NCBI RefSeq assembly: GCF_000373965.1
Contig: NZ_KB892835.1
Coordinates: forward strand, 526,985-590,984
Origin: Uliginosibacterium gangwonense DSM 18521
GTDB lineage: Bacteria; Pseudomonadota; Gammaproteobacteria; Burkholderiales; Rhodocyclaceae
DNA: 64,000 nt
Reading direction: 5' to 3'
Shown here: positions 27,778-35,850 of the stretch, one piece after another
Layout of the letters: each line of letters opens with the position of its first letter
How positions within the stretch are numbered: position 1 is the stretch's first letter
The notes under the pieces: model-generated
What the model saw: only the letters and a program-made list of their open reading frames with translations
Database searches by the model: none
Told to the model about the DNA's origin: nothing
Translations under genes and position numbers: made by a program

Positions 27778-29711
27778 AGGAAAAAGCTGGTGCCCCCTGT
27801 AGCGGCTGGCTCGAACCAGAGCCGCCCGTTGTGCTGTTCGGCCACTGAGCGGCAGATTTTCAAGCCCATGCCCATGCCTTCTGGCTTGGTAGTGAAGAAC
27901 GAATCAAACAGACGGTCGGCGATATGGCTCGGTACTCCGCTACCGTGGTCGGTGATGGCGATGCGTACTGAGTCTTCCTCCGTCAGCCATTGGCTGGACA
28001 CCTGGAGCAGCCGGGCTGCTTCCGGGGTGTTCTGCATGGCATCCATACCATTGCGTAACAGGTTGATGATCACTTGCTCGATCAGGGTGCGATCTGCCTG
28101 GATTGTGGGGATATTTTTGCCCAGGCTGCATTCGATGCGCACTTTGCGCCGTTGTGCGTCGTTTTCCAGCACACCGATGGATTCGCGGATCGTGGGGTTG
28201 ATATCCACGGCCTCACGCCGCGATTCGCTGCGTTTGACGAAGTCATAGATGCGATGCACGATGCGGCCCGCCCGCTGGGCCTGCTGATTTACTTTTTCCA
28301 GCACCTCCAGAAACTGTTTTTCGTTGTAGCGGCCGTTGCGCAGCGCATTTAGGCAGCCAGCGCTGTAACTGGCGATGGCAGACAGGGGCTGGTTGATTTC
28401 ATGGGCCAGGGTGGAGGCCATTTCACCCATGCCGACCAGACGGGCAGTGGCCTCCAGGCGTTCTTGCTGGAGGCGCGCCAAGGCTTCGGCTTCTTTGCGT
28501 TCCGTGATGTCCAGCACTGAGCCCATCCATCCCCCCTGGTGCCCATCGGCATCAACCAAGGGGGCTTCCGAGACCAGGACATTGATGATGCGGCCATCGC
28601 GGTGCAGGAAGCGGGCTTCATGGGCGCTCTGGACTTCCGCCATGCCGGTGGCCGGGGTGTTGGTATGGTGCTCATCGGGCAAGCAATATGGCATGGGGGA
28701 TGTGCAACCGACCAGTTCGTCGGACGACCAGCCGATCATCCGGCAAAAGGCGAGATTGACGTGGGTGATGCGGCCTGCGTCGTCACGTGCATACAGCCCG
28801 ACCAGTGCCGAATTTTCCATGGCGAGGCGGAAGGCGTGTTCGCGGCGTAGCGCGCTCTCGGTGGTTTGCAGGCGCAACACGTGATTACGCAAGGCCCACA
28901 TGCTCCAGGCAATGAGCAGGGTAAAGCCCAGCAGGGTGATGATGATCACCCCCGGGATGATGCGGGTGGCCGTCGGGGTGCTGCTGACGTTCATCCCGAG
29001 GCCGCCGATCTGGTCAAGCGAAATGTGGAATTCCGCTTCGCGCTCAGGCATGGTGCTGGAGGTGGTTCCAGCCAGTTCCTGGCCGTTATTGTCGGTCAGC
29101 ACAAAACGATAGCGTTCGGCAAACCACCAGGGCACATGTTTTTCGATCAGGCGGGGGAGTGAGTAGCTGCCCACCACGTAGCCGCTGAATTTCTGTGAGC
29201 CAAATACCGGGATGACTGCCTCGATGGCATAGCTGCCATCGGCCTGCACGAAAGGCCGGGTGTAGGTCGGGCGGTTCAGTGCGCGGGCACGCTGGATTGC
29301 CACATCATGGTCGCCAGCAAGCATGACCGGCGCGCTGCTCGCCGGGAGTGTGGTGACGGTGTTGCCTTCCGCATCCAGCCATAGGATGGTGACCAGCCCC
29401 GAGCTGCCTTGCAACAGCGTGCGCACTTTTTCTTCCAGCGCATCGGACAAGTCTGCCGGGTTGGGGGCCAACAGGGTGCCAACCTGGGAGAGTACGCTTT
29501 CGGTGTTCTCCAGGTGGAATCGCAGGTTTTGCTCCATCCACAGCGAATCGCCCACCAGTGCGGTATGGCGCTCCTCATGCTCGGTTTTGAGCCCTAGCCA
29601 GATAAAACCGCCTACGATGCAGACGAGCAGAACAATAGTGACCAGTGGCAGCCACCAGTACCAGGAAATGGTCTGAGGCGTGCGTGCAGTAGGGGCCATA
29701 GAAGGTGTCAT
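27738..29711 (-). CDS. PAS-domain sensor histidine kinase
   Basis: 657 aa inner-membrane kinase. TM1 at about residues 18-40, a periplasmic CHASE-like sensor region to about 250, TM2 at about 252-275, a PAS domain at about 297-410 (RLAMENSALVGLYARDDAGR, then VLDITERKEAE), HisKA with the phosphorylated His in STLAHEINQPLSAIASYSAG, and HATPase with N box INLLRNGMDAM and G boxes DHGSGVP and GMGMGLKICRS. Such LAHEINQPL kinases resemble DctB/FixL-type sensors. The ligand is unknown. Downstream of Hpt and HD-GYP genes on the same strand, it likely belongs with them. Confidence 0.88.
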   Translation of the reverse strand: MTPSMAPTARTPQTISWYWWLPLVTIVLLVCIVGGFIWLGLKTEHEERHTALVGDSLWMEQNLRFHLENTESVLSQVGTLLAPNPADLSDALEEKVRTLLQGSSGLVTILWLDAEGNTVTTLPASSAPVMLAGDHDVAIQRARALNRPTYTRPFVQADGSYAIEAVIPVFGSQKFSGYVVGSYSLPRLIEKHVPWWFAERYRFVLTDNNGQELAGTTSSTMPEREAEFHISLDQIGGLGMNVSSTPTATRIIPGVIIITLLGFTLLIAWSMWALRNHVLRLQTTESALRREHAFRLAMENSALVGLYARDDAGRITHVNLAFCRMIGWSSDELVGCTSPMPYCLPDEHHTNTPATGMAEVQSAHEARFLHRDGRIINVLVSEAPLVDADGHQGGWMGSVLDITERKEAEALARLQQERLEATARLVGMGEMASTLAHEINQPLSAIASYSAGCLNALRNGRYNEKQFLEVLEKVNQQAQRAGRIVHRIYDFVKRSESRREAVDINPTIRESIGVLENDAQRRKVRIECSLGKNIPTIQADRTLIEQVIINLLRNGMDAMQNTPEAARLLQVSSQWLTEEDSVRIAITDHGSGVPSHIADRLFDSFFTTKPEGMGMGLKICRSVAEQHNGRLWFEPAATGGTSFFLQLPAGEEDKPAA

Positions 29712-29782
29712 GGCCGAATGGTAAGCGAAACACAGCCATTTGACATGTTTTGCCTGTCAGAAGGCACACCGTGGGAAGCTGT

Positions 29783-30142
29783 TTAGGCGTTGTGCTCCAA
29801 CTCAAGCACAAGCGCCTGGGCCAGTGTTTCAACCCCTTGCAACAACGCGGCTGCCAGAGCAGGATAGGCGGCAGCGTCTCCATCCTTGCAAGCGCGTTCC
29901 AGGCTTTGTGCGGTATTGACAGCGGCTTTTGCACCGAAATTGCCGACCGCGCTTTTCATGGCATGCGCGGCCGAATACAGCGCAGTGCTGTCTTGTGCCT
30001 GCAAAGCCAGGTTGATCTGTTCCTGTAGCCGTGGGTAATCGTCCAGAAACACCTTTGCCACTTCATGCAAAAGCCCCAGGTCGCCGCCGATTTGATTGAG
30101 CATCCAGGCTTTGTCAAAGCCTGAGGACGTATCCATGTTCAT
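29783..30142 (-). CDS. Stand-alone Hpt phosphotransfer protein
   Basis: 119 aa from ATG 30142 (an ATG at 30136 is equally possible; the frame extends 16 codons further up without good support). One histidine phosphotransfer domain: LLHEVAKVFLDDYPRLQEQI, then AAHAMKSAVGNFGAKAAVNT, where the His of AHAMKS is the phosphate acceptor, and a final helix. It lies between the HD-GYP regulator and the histidine kinase, 63 nt and 71 nt away. It would shuttle phosphate between receiver domains; the kinase itself has no receiver, so its direct partner is probably the REC domain of the HD-GYP protein. Confidence 0.85.
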   Translation of the reverse strand: MNMDTSSGFDKAWMLNQIGGDLGLLHEVAKVFLDDYPRLQEQINLALQAQDSTALYSAAHAMKSAVGNFGAKAAVNTAQSLERACKDGDAAAYPALAAALLQGVETLAQALVLELEHNA

Positions 30143-30205
30143 TTCTACATCACCACAGGTATGAAGGCAGGAAAAGGGAGTTTGGCACATCCCTTGGCAT
30201 GTGTT

Positions 30206-31252
30206 TTAAACGCTTTGTGGCTCGTCCCTGTATTTTGCATGAATTTCTAAAATCTCCTCCCAGCAGGCATCGAAGGCTTCCGTACAGGCCGGGTCGAAGT
30301 GGCTGCCCGTCTGCTCCATCACATAATTTCTGGCGACATCCAGATCCCAGGCCTGTTTGTAGGGGCGCACCGAGGTCAAGGCATCGAAAACATCCGCGAC
30401 CGCGACAATGCGTCCGCTGATGGGGATTGCTTCGCCCTGCTGTGCATGTGGATAGCCCGAGCCATCAAATTTTTCATGGTGGGTCAGGGCAATCTCTGCG
30501 GCTAACTGCAACACAGGTGAGGTGGAGTTTTTGAGAATCTCGTAGCCGATCACGGTGTGCTGGCGCATGATCTCAAATTCTTCCGGCGTGAGCTTGCCCG
30601 GCTTGAGCAGGATATGGTCAGGCGTGCCAAGTTTGCCTACGTCATGCATGGGCGCTGCCTGCAGGAGCTGTTCCACCATCGGTGGGGGCAGGCCTATCTG
30701 CCGGGCGATGGCCGCTGAGTAACTGGCCATGCGCAGTATGTGGTAGCCGGTTTCCGGATCGCGGAATTCAGCCGCCTTGGCCAGACGCATGACGGTTTCG
30801 CGCTCGCGGGCATGGATTTCCTCGGTGGCCTTGCGTACCTCTTCTGCCAAGAGGTCGGCACGTCGCGTTTCGGCAATCATGCTCTCGCGCAGTGCCAGCA
30901 TATTGCGCACACGCGGGTTGAACTCATTCTTGTCGATGGGCTTGGTCAGGAAATCTGTGGCACCGGCTTCCAGTGCCGCGTAGCGGATCTCCTTGTCGGC
31001 GGCAGCCGTCACCATCAGGATGGGCAGGTTGCCCAGCTGCTCGCTGGCCCGGCAGTGGCGGATAAATTCCAGGCCATCCATGCGGGGCATCATGTAGTCA
31101 ACAATGATCAGGTCAGGGGCGTCGGCCATGCACCAGGCCAAGCCTAACTCGGGCTCTGAAAATAATTTGCAATCGTGATCCCCCAGGCGTTTGACCAGGT
31201 TTTGCATCAGAACCAGATTGACCGGGGTGTCTTCAACGATGACGATATTCAT
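30206..31252 (-). CDS. REC-HD-GYP response regulator (c-di-GMP phosphodiesterase)
   Basis: 348 aa, RpfG type. Receiver domain residues 1-120 with phospho-acceptor Asp in DLIIVDYMMPRMDG and conserved Thr/Lys (MVTAAADKE, FLTKPID). HD-GYP domain from about 150: ETGYHILRMASYSAAIARQI, metal ligands HDVGKLGTPD, HHEKFDGSGYPH (GYP) and ISGRIVAVADVFDALTSVRP. It would degrade c-di-GMP when phosphorylated. It is the first of three co-oriented signalling genes with Hpt and the PAS kinase. Its ribosome site is weak. Confidence 0.9.
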   Translation of the reverse strand: MNIVIVEDTPVNLVLMQNLVKRLGDHDCKLFSEPELGLAWCMADAPDLIIVDYMMPRMDGLEFIRHCRASEQLGNLPILMVTAAADKEIRYAALEAGATDFLTKPIDKNEFNPRVRNMLALRESMIAETRRADLLAEEVRKATEEIHARERETVMRLAKAAEFRDPETGYHILRMASYSAAIARQIGLPPPMVEQLLQAAPMHDVGKLGTPDHILLKPGKLTPEEFEIMRQHTVIGYEILKNSTSPVLQLAAEIALTHHEKFDGSGYPHAQQGEAIPISGRIVAVADVFDALTSVRPYKQAWDLDVARNYVMEQTGSHFDPACTEAFDACWEEILEIHAKYRDEPQSV

Positions 31253-31725
31253 GCCTGGGAGTCGAGGTTGTGGAGGCGGTTTGTGATCTTCGATCTTGTT
31301 GCGCCGATCTTACTCCTGTCGGGGGGCTGGTATGGAACTTCAAACCGACTTACGGTTGGCATGTCACTTCAGCATGGACGCTGAGGTATTGGTACGTCAA
31401 GGATATATCTGTTGTATTCAGCGGATTTCGAGGGGGCGACCAAGCACAGAATCTGAATCATTTCTAGGGGTTTTCCAGTGTTGCAAAAAAAAACACATGT
31501 TTTGTGCAATGCATCTAGCCAAAATCGTCAAATTAGGGAAAACTCTTATAAAACGATAAGCGCGGTTGATTTAGCTCAACTTGCAGGGAGGGGTCGATAG
31601 CTATTGTCCTTCTCGTAATCAATCGGTAACGGGCTGGTCGTTTTCCTGGTGTGTTGTGGTAAAAAGCGCATCCAGGTTGGTTGCAAATGCAACAAGCCTG
31701 TTTTTTTAACGCCAAGGAGGAAATG
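31253..31725. other. Intergenic region with divergent promoters, 473 bases
   Basis: Lies between the HD-GYP gene (leftward) and the ABC binding-protein gene (rightward). The right half is AT-rich (31440-31570), suited to promoters. A small perfect repeat GTTGC-aaat-GCAAC at 31680-31693 lies 33 nt before the binding-protein start and could be an operator. No coding region is seen. Confidence 0.5.
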
Positions 31726-33639
31726 ATGAGGTTGATCCCATCTCGACAACTGGCAATCGTGGTTGCAGCCATGGCTACATTGCCCATTGCGGCAAGTGCC
31801 TACACGCAAGCCCCGATGCTGGATAAGTTGGTGCAAGACAAGAAACTGGAACCGGTCGACAAGCGCCTGCCTGCCACCCCGCAAGTGATCAAGCCACTGG
31901 AAAAAGTGGGTGTCTATGGTGGAACCCTGCGTTCTGCACTGCGTGGTAACGGTGACTACAACGCGATCCTGCGTCTGGTCAGCCCGCAGAACTTTGTGCG
32001 TTGGACGATGGATTTCAACGGCATCGAGCCCAACCTGGCTGAAAAGTACGTTGTCAGCCCCGACGCTTCCGAATATACGTTCTCCTTGCGCAAAGGTACG
32101 CGCTGGTCTGATGGCACCCCGCTGACTGCGGATGACATCCTGTTCTCGATGAACGACCTGGTGTCCAACAAACAGTTCTACTCGAATAACCTGGCCCCGT
32201 TCACCGTGAATGACAAGCTGGTCCAGGTGAGCAAGGTGGATGACTACACCGTCAAGTTCAAATTTGCCGGTCCCTACATCTCCTTCCTGGAGCAGTTGGC
32301 CACCCCGCTGGCACAACATCCCTTGCTGTGGCAGAAGAAGTATTGCAGCCAGTTCCATCCGAAGTACAACCCGCACGTGGCTGACCTTGTGGCCAAGGAA
32401 AAGGCTAAGGACTGGGCGCAGCTGATGCGCAACAAGTGCGGCGACACGGAAATTGCCACGCGCTGGACCAACCCGGAACGTCCTACCCTGGACCCGTGGA
32501 TCATCAAGGAACCCTACGGTGGCAGCGCCACCAAGGTGGTGCTGGAACGTAACCCGTTCTTCTGGCAAGTCGACACCAAGGGCCAGCAATTGCCCTACAT
32601 CGACCGCGTGCAACTGTCGGTGATCTCCGAAGTGGAAACCATCGTGTTGGCAGCCATCAACGGCCAGCTCGACTTCCAACTGCGTCACATCTCCGGCATC
32701 CAGAACCGCCCGGTGCTGGCTGAAAACCAAGCCAAGGGTGCTTACAAGATCTTCGGCTCGGCCAACGTGAATGCCAATGCTGCCGGTTTGTGGCTGAACC
32801 AGTCGACCAAGAACGAAAAGCTCAAGAAGCTGATGCGCAACAAGGATTTCCGCGTGGCGCTGTCCTTGGCGATGGACCGCAAGGAAATCAATGACATCGT
32901 CTTCCTGGGCCAAGGCGCACCGTGGCAGCTCGGACCGTATGTCAGCACTTCCAAGTGGTTCAACCAGAAGCTCGGTACGCAATACACCGGCTTTGACGCG
33001 AAGCAGGCAGGTGAGCTGTTTGACAAGGTGGGTCTCTCCAAGCGTGATGCTGATGGCTTCCGTACCTATCCGGAAGGTGGCCGTGTGTCGATCAACGCAA
33101 TTGCGATGATCTCCAACCCGGTCCACATCGACGTGCTCGAACTCATCCGCAAGCAATGGGCCAAGGCTGGTATCGAACTGGTGATCCAATCCTCCGAACG
33201 CACCCTGTTCTATGATCGTGCTGCTAACAATCAGTATGACATCAGCGTGGATGTGTTCTCCGGCGGTCAGGATGCTTCGCTCAACCCGCGTGCTTATCTG
33301 TCGATCCATCCGCAAGAATCGCGTATGAGCCTGGAATGGACCAAGTACTACCTGTCCAACGGCAAGAACGGTGAAAAGCCTTCGCCGAGCATGCAAAAGC
33401 GCCTGGATCTGTATGACAAATGGCAGACCGCCAAGTCTCAGGCTGAGGCAGACAAGCTCTTCAAGGAAATCATGGAAGAGGCTGCCAACGAGTTTGAACT
33501 GATCGGCACCATCCGTCCGGCACTGGAAACCGGCGTTCGCAAGGCCAACTTGATGAACGTGTACCAAAAGATGCCTTCGGGCTGGACCTATCCGACTCCG
33601 GGTCCAACGCTGCTCCAGCAGTGGTTCTTCGCCAAGTAA
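31726..33639 (+). CDS. ABC transporter substrate-binding protein, family 5 (oligosaccharide/peptide type)
   Basis: 637 aa from ATG 31726, 5 nt after AAGGAGG (ATG 31723 is adjacent). Signal peptide MRLIPSRQLAIVVAAMATLP, cleavage near ASA-YTQ. SBP_bac_5 features: YGGTLRSALRGNGDYNAI, EPNLAEKYVVSPDASEYTFS, LRKGTRWSDGTPLTADDILF and the late hinge KQWAKAGIELVIQSSERTLF. Proteins of this branch with large size occur beside sugar-catabolic genes in soil bacteria and may bind oligosaccharides, so the OppA-like fold does not prove a peptide ligand. Followed after 77 nt by two permeases and a double ATPase. Confidence 0.88.
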   Translation: MRLIPSRQLAIVVAAMATLPIAASAYTQAPMLDKLVQDKKLEPVDKRLPATPQVIKPLEKVGVYGGTLRSALRGNGDYNAILRLVSPQNFVRWTMDFNGIEPNLAEKYVVSPDASEYTFSLRKGTRWSDGTPLTADDILFSMNDLVSNKQFYSNNLAPFTVNDKLVQVSKVDDYTVKFKFAGPYISFLEQLATPLAQHPLLWQKKYCSQFHPKYNPHVADLVAKEKAKDWAQLMRNKCGDTEIATRWTNPERPTLDPWIIKEPYGGSATKVVLERNPFFWQVDTKGQQLPYIDRVQLSVISEVETIVLAAINGQLDFQLRHISGIQNRPVLAENQAKGAYKIFGSANVNANAAGLWLNQSTKNEKLKKLMRNKDFRVALSLAMDRKEINDIVFLGQGAPWQLGPYVSTSKWFNQKLGTQYTGFDAKQAGELFDKVGLSKRDADGFRTYPEGGRVSINAIAMISNPVHIDVLELIRKQWAKAGIELVIQSSERTLFYDRAANNQYDISVDVFSGGQDASLNPRAYLSIHPQESRMSLEWTKYYLSNGKNGEKPSPSMQKRLDLYDKWQTAKSQAEADKLFKEIMEEAANEFELIGTIRPALETGVRKANLMNVYQKMPSGWTYPTPGPTLLQQWFFAK

Positions 33640-33656
33640 TCTTGGCAGCGTGACAG

Positions 33657-33680
33657 CCTGGGGCGGCTTGCCCGCCCTGG
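33657..33680 (+). repeat. Hairpin between binding-protein and permease genes
   Basis: CCTGGGGCGG/CCGCCCTGG around CTTGC, 18 nt after the binding-protein stop, with no T-run. Same location logic as the hairpin after ytfQ: likely protects or partly terminates the binding-protein transcript. Confidence 0.5.
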
Positions 33681-33716
33681 GTTTCCCAGATAGTAGTCTT
33701 TAAAGCGAGACCTACC

Positions 33717-34703
33717 GTGCTTCAATATATATTTCGACGCATGCTGTCCGCGATTCCATTCATGTTCATGGTATCGCTTACAGTATTCATCCTCATCCAG
33801 TTACCTCCGGGTGACTTCGTTGACAGTTATGCCGCATCGCTGTCTGCCTCTGGCGAGGTGATCGATGCCGCCACCATGGCGGATATGCGCCACCGGTTCG
33901 GTCTCGATCAGAATATCCTGATGCAGTATTTCCAGTGGATGAGCGGCATCATCCTTCACGGCGACTTCGGCTATTCCTTCGAATGGAACAGCCCCGTCTC
34001 CGCCCTGTTGTGGGAACGTATGGGCTTGACTCTGATCCTGTCCATCTGCACCCTGATGCTGACCTGGATGATCGCACTGCCCATCGGCATTTATTCCGCC
34101 GTGCGCCGTTACTCGATTGGTGACTACTTCTTCACCCTGGTTGGTTTCGTCGGTCTGGCCGTGCCCCAATTCCTGTTGGCATTGGTCATGATGTTTGCCG
34201 GGGTAAAATATTTTGGCATCGATGTGACCGGTCTTTTCTCTCAGGATTACGCCAACGCGCCCTGGTCCTGGGACCGTGTGGTTGACCTCCTGAAGCACCT
34301 GTGGATTCCGATGATCATTCTGGGCACGGCTTCTTCGGCCAGCCTGATCCGGATCATGCGTGCCAACCTGATCGACCAGCTCTACATGCCCTACGTGGTG
34401 ACTGCCCGTGCCAAGGGTCTGTCTGAAACCAAGCTGTTGCTCAAGTATCCGGTGCGTATCGCCCTGAACCCGTTTGTAAGCTCGATTGGCTGGATTCTGC
34501 CCAACCTGATTTCGGGTGCGGTGATCACCTCCATCGTGCTGAACCTGCAGACCGTAGGTCCGCAGTTGTACCAATCCCTGTTGTCGCAAGATATTTACCT
34601 GTCTGGCGCCATCCTGTTGTTGATCTGTCTGCTGACCGTGGTTGGCATGCTGATCTCCGACATTCTCCTTGTCCTTCTTGACCCGCGTATCAGGTTCGAA
34701 TAA
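33717..34703 (+). CDS. ABC transporter permease (OppB/DppB type)
   Basis: 328 aa with GTG start at 33717. N-terminal LQYIFRRMLSAIPFMFMVSL and VFILIQLPPGDFVDSYAAS are OppB-type. Six hydrophobic segments; the ATPase-contact loop shows IRIMRANLIDQLYMPYVVTA followed by ARAKGLSETKLLLKYPVRIA. It forms the translocation pore with the next permease, which begins on its stop codon (TAATG, 1 nt overlap). Confidence 0.92.
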   Translation: MLQYIFRRMLSAIPFMFMVSLTVFILIQLPPGDFVDSYAASLSASGEVIDAATMADMRHRFGLDQNILMQYFQWMSGIILHGDFGYSFEWNSPVSALLWERMGLTLILSICTLMLTWMIALPIGIYSAVRRYSIGDYFFTLVGFVGLAVPQFLLALVMMFAGVKYFGIDVTGLFSQDYANAPWSWDRVVDLLKHLWIPMIILGTASSASLIRIMRANLIDQLYMPYVVTARAKGLSETKLLLKYPVRIALNPFVSSIGWILPNLISGAVITSIVLNLQTVGPQLYQSLLSQDIYLSGAILLLICLLTVVGMLISDILLVLLDPRIRFE

Positions 34704-35842
34704 TGAGCGAAACGAATAAAACCGACGCCACGGTAAACATGGCCAATCTGCGGGGAGGCGTTGAATATGCCTCGCAATGGAGACTGATGTGGGATCGCTT
34801 CCGCAAGCACCGTCTCGCCCTGGTCAGTATGTTCATTGTCCTGGCCTTCTACAGCATTGCACTGATTGCAGAATTCCTTGCTCCGTTCGCACCGGACGAG
34901 GCTGATGCCAAGAAAGTGTTCCATCCGCCGCAGATGATTCATCTGTTCGACACAACGAATGGTTTCAAGTTCGCGCCCTACGCTGAAGCCTATACGCTGA
35001 CCCGTGATCCGGAAACCCTGGCCCCGATCTATGTGCTCGACAAGGAGCACAAGGTTGCGGTCACGATGTTCGCCCACGGTTTCAAGTACAACTTCCTGGG
35101 CTTGATTCCGACCGACATCCACCTGTTCGGACCGAAGACCCACGGAGAAACCTTCTTCGTGTTCGGTTCCGACCGGAATGGCCGCGACATGTTCAGCCGC
35201 ATCATCTATGGTGCCCGCTTTACCCTGTCGCTGGGCCTGATCGGGGTGACCTTGTCGGTGACCATCGGGATTATGCTCGGCGGGGTATCCGGCTATTACG
35301 GTGGCAAGATCGACTGGGTGATCCAGCGCTTGGTGGAATACATCCTCTCGCTGCCCACGATCCCCATCTGGCTGGCCCTGGCTGCTGCGCTGCCCAAGAA
35401 CTGGCCGCCGCACCTCCAGTACATGGCCGTGACGGTGATCATTTCGCTGATCGGTTGGACCCACTTGGCACGGGTGATCCGTGGCCGCTTCCTCTCCATG
35501 CGGGGTGAAGTGTTCGTGATCGCGGCCAAGTTGGACGGGTGTTCGGAAGCCCGCGTGATCTTCCGTCACATGCTGCCTTCCCTGGCTTCGCACATCATTG
35601 CGGCTGTGACACTGGCAATTCCTTCGATGGTGTTGGCGGAAACCTCGCTGTCCTTCCTGGGCCTAGGCCTGCAACCGCCAGCCATCAGTTGGGGCGTGCT
35701 GCTCAAGGAAGCCCAGAACATCCGTTCGATCTCTGCTGCGCCCTGGCTGTTCCTGCCGGGTGCTGCAGTGGTGATGGCGGTGTTGTCGCTGAACTTCATG
35801 GGTGATGGTCTGCGCGATGCTGCTGACCCGTACTCGCACTAA
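34703..35842 (+). CDS. ABC transporter permease (OppC/DppC type) with enlarged periplasmic loop
   Basis: 379 aa, longer than the usual 290-300 because about 110 residues (about 65-155: FAPDEADAKKVFHPP..., IPTDIHLFGPKTHG) sit between TM1 and the core. The core has FGSDRNGRDMFSRIIYGARF, GLIGVTLSVTIGIMLGGVSG and the coupling loop RGRFLSMRGEVFVIAAKLDG. The enlarged loop is a known trait of the oligosaccharide-linked branch of this family. Directly followed by the ATPase gene. Confidence 0.92.
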   Translation: MSETNKTDATVNMANLRGGVEYASQWRLMWDRFRKHRLALVSMFIVLAFYSIALIAEFLAPFAPDEADAKKVFHPPQMIHLFDTTNGFKFAPYAEAYTLTRDPETLAPIYVLDKEHKVAVTMFAHGFKYNFLGLIPTDIHLFGPKTHGETFFVFGSDRNGRDMFSRIIYGARFTLSLGLIGVTLSVTIGIMLGGVSGYYGGKIDWVIQRLVEYILSLPTIPIWLALAAALPKNWPPHLQYMAVTVIISLIGWTHLARVIRGRFLSMRGEVFVIAAKLDGCSEARVIFRHMLPSLASHIIAAVTLAIPSMVLAETSLSFLGLGLQPPAISWGVLLKEAQNIRSISAAPWLFLPGAAVVMAVLSLNFMGDGLRDAADPYSH

Positions 35843-35850
35843 TTCAGGAA

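Noticed and set aside
31576-33567. 663-codon open frame antisense to the ABC binding-protein gene
   Set aside because: The plus strand encodes a clear family 5 binding protein with signal peptide and ribosome site; the antisense frame has no family motif and results from codon bias.
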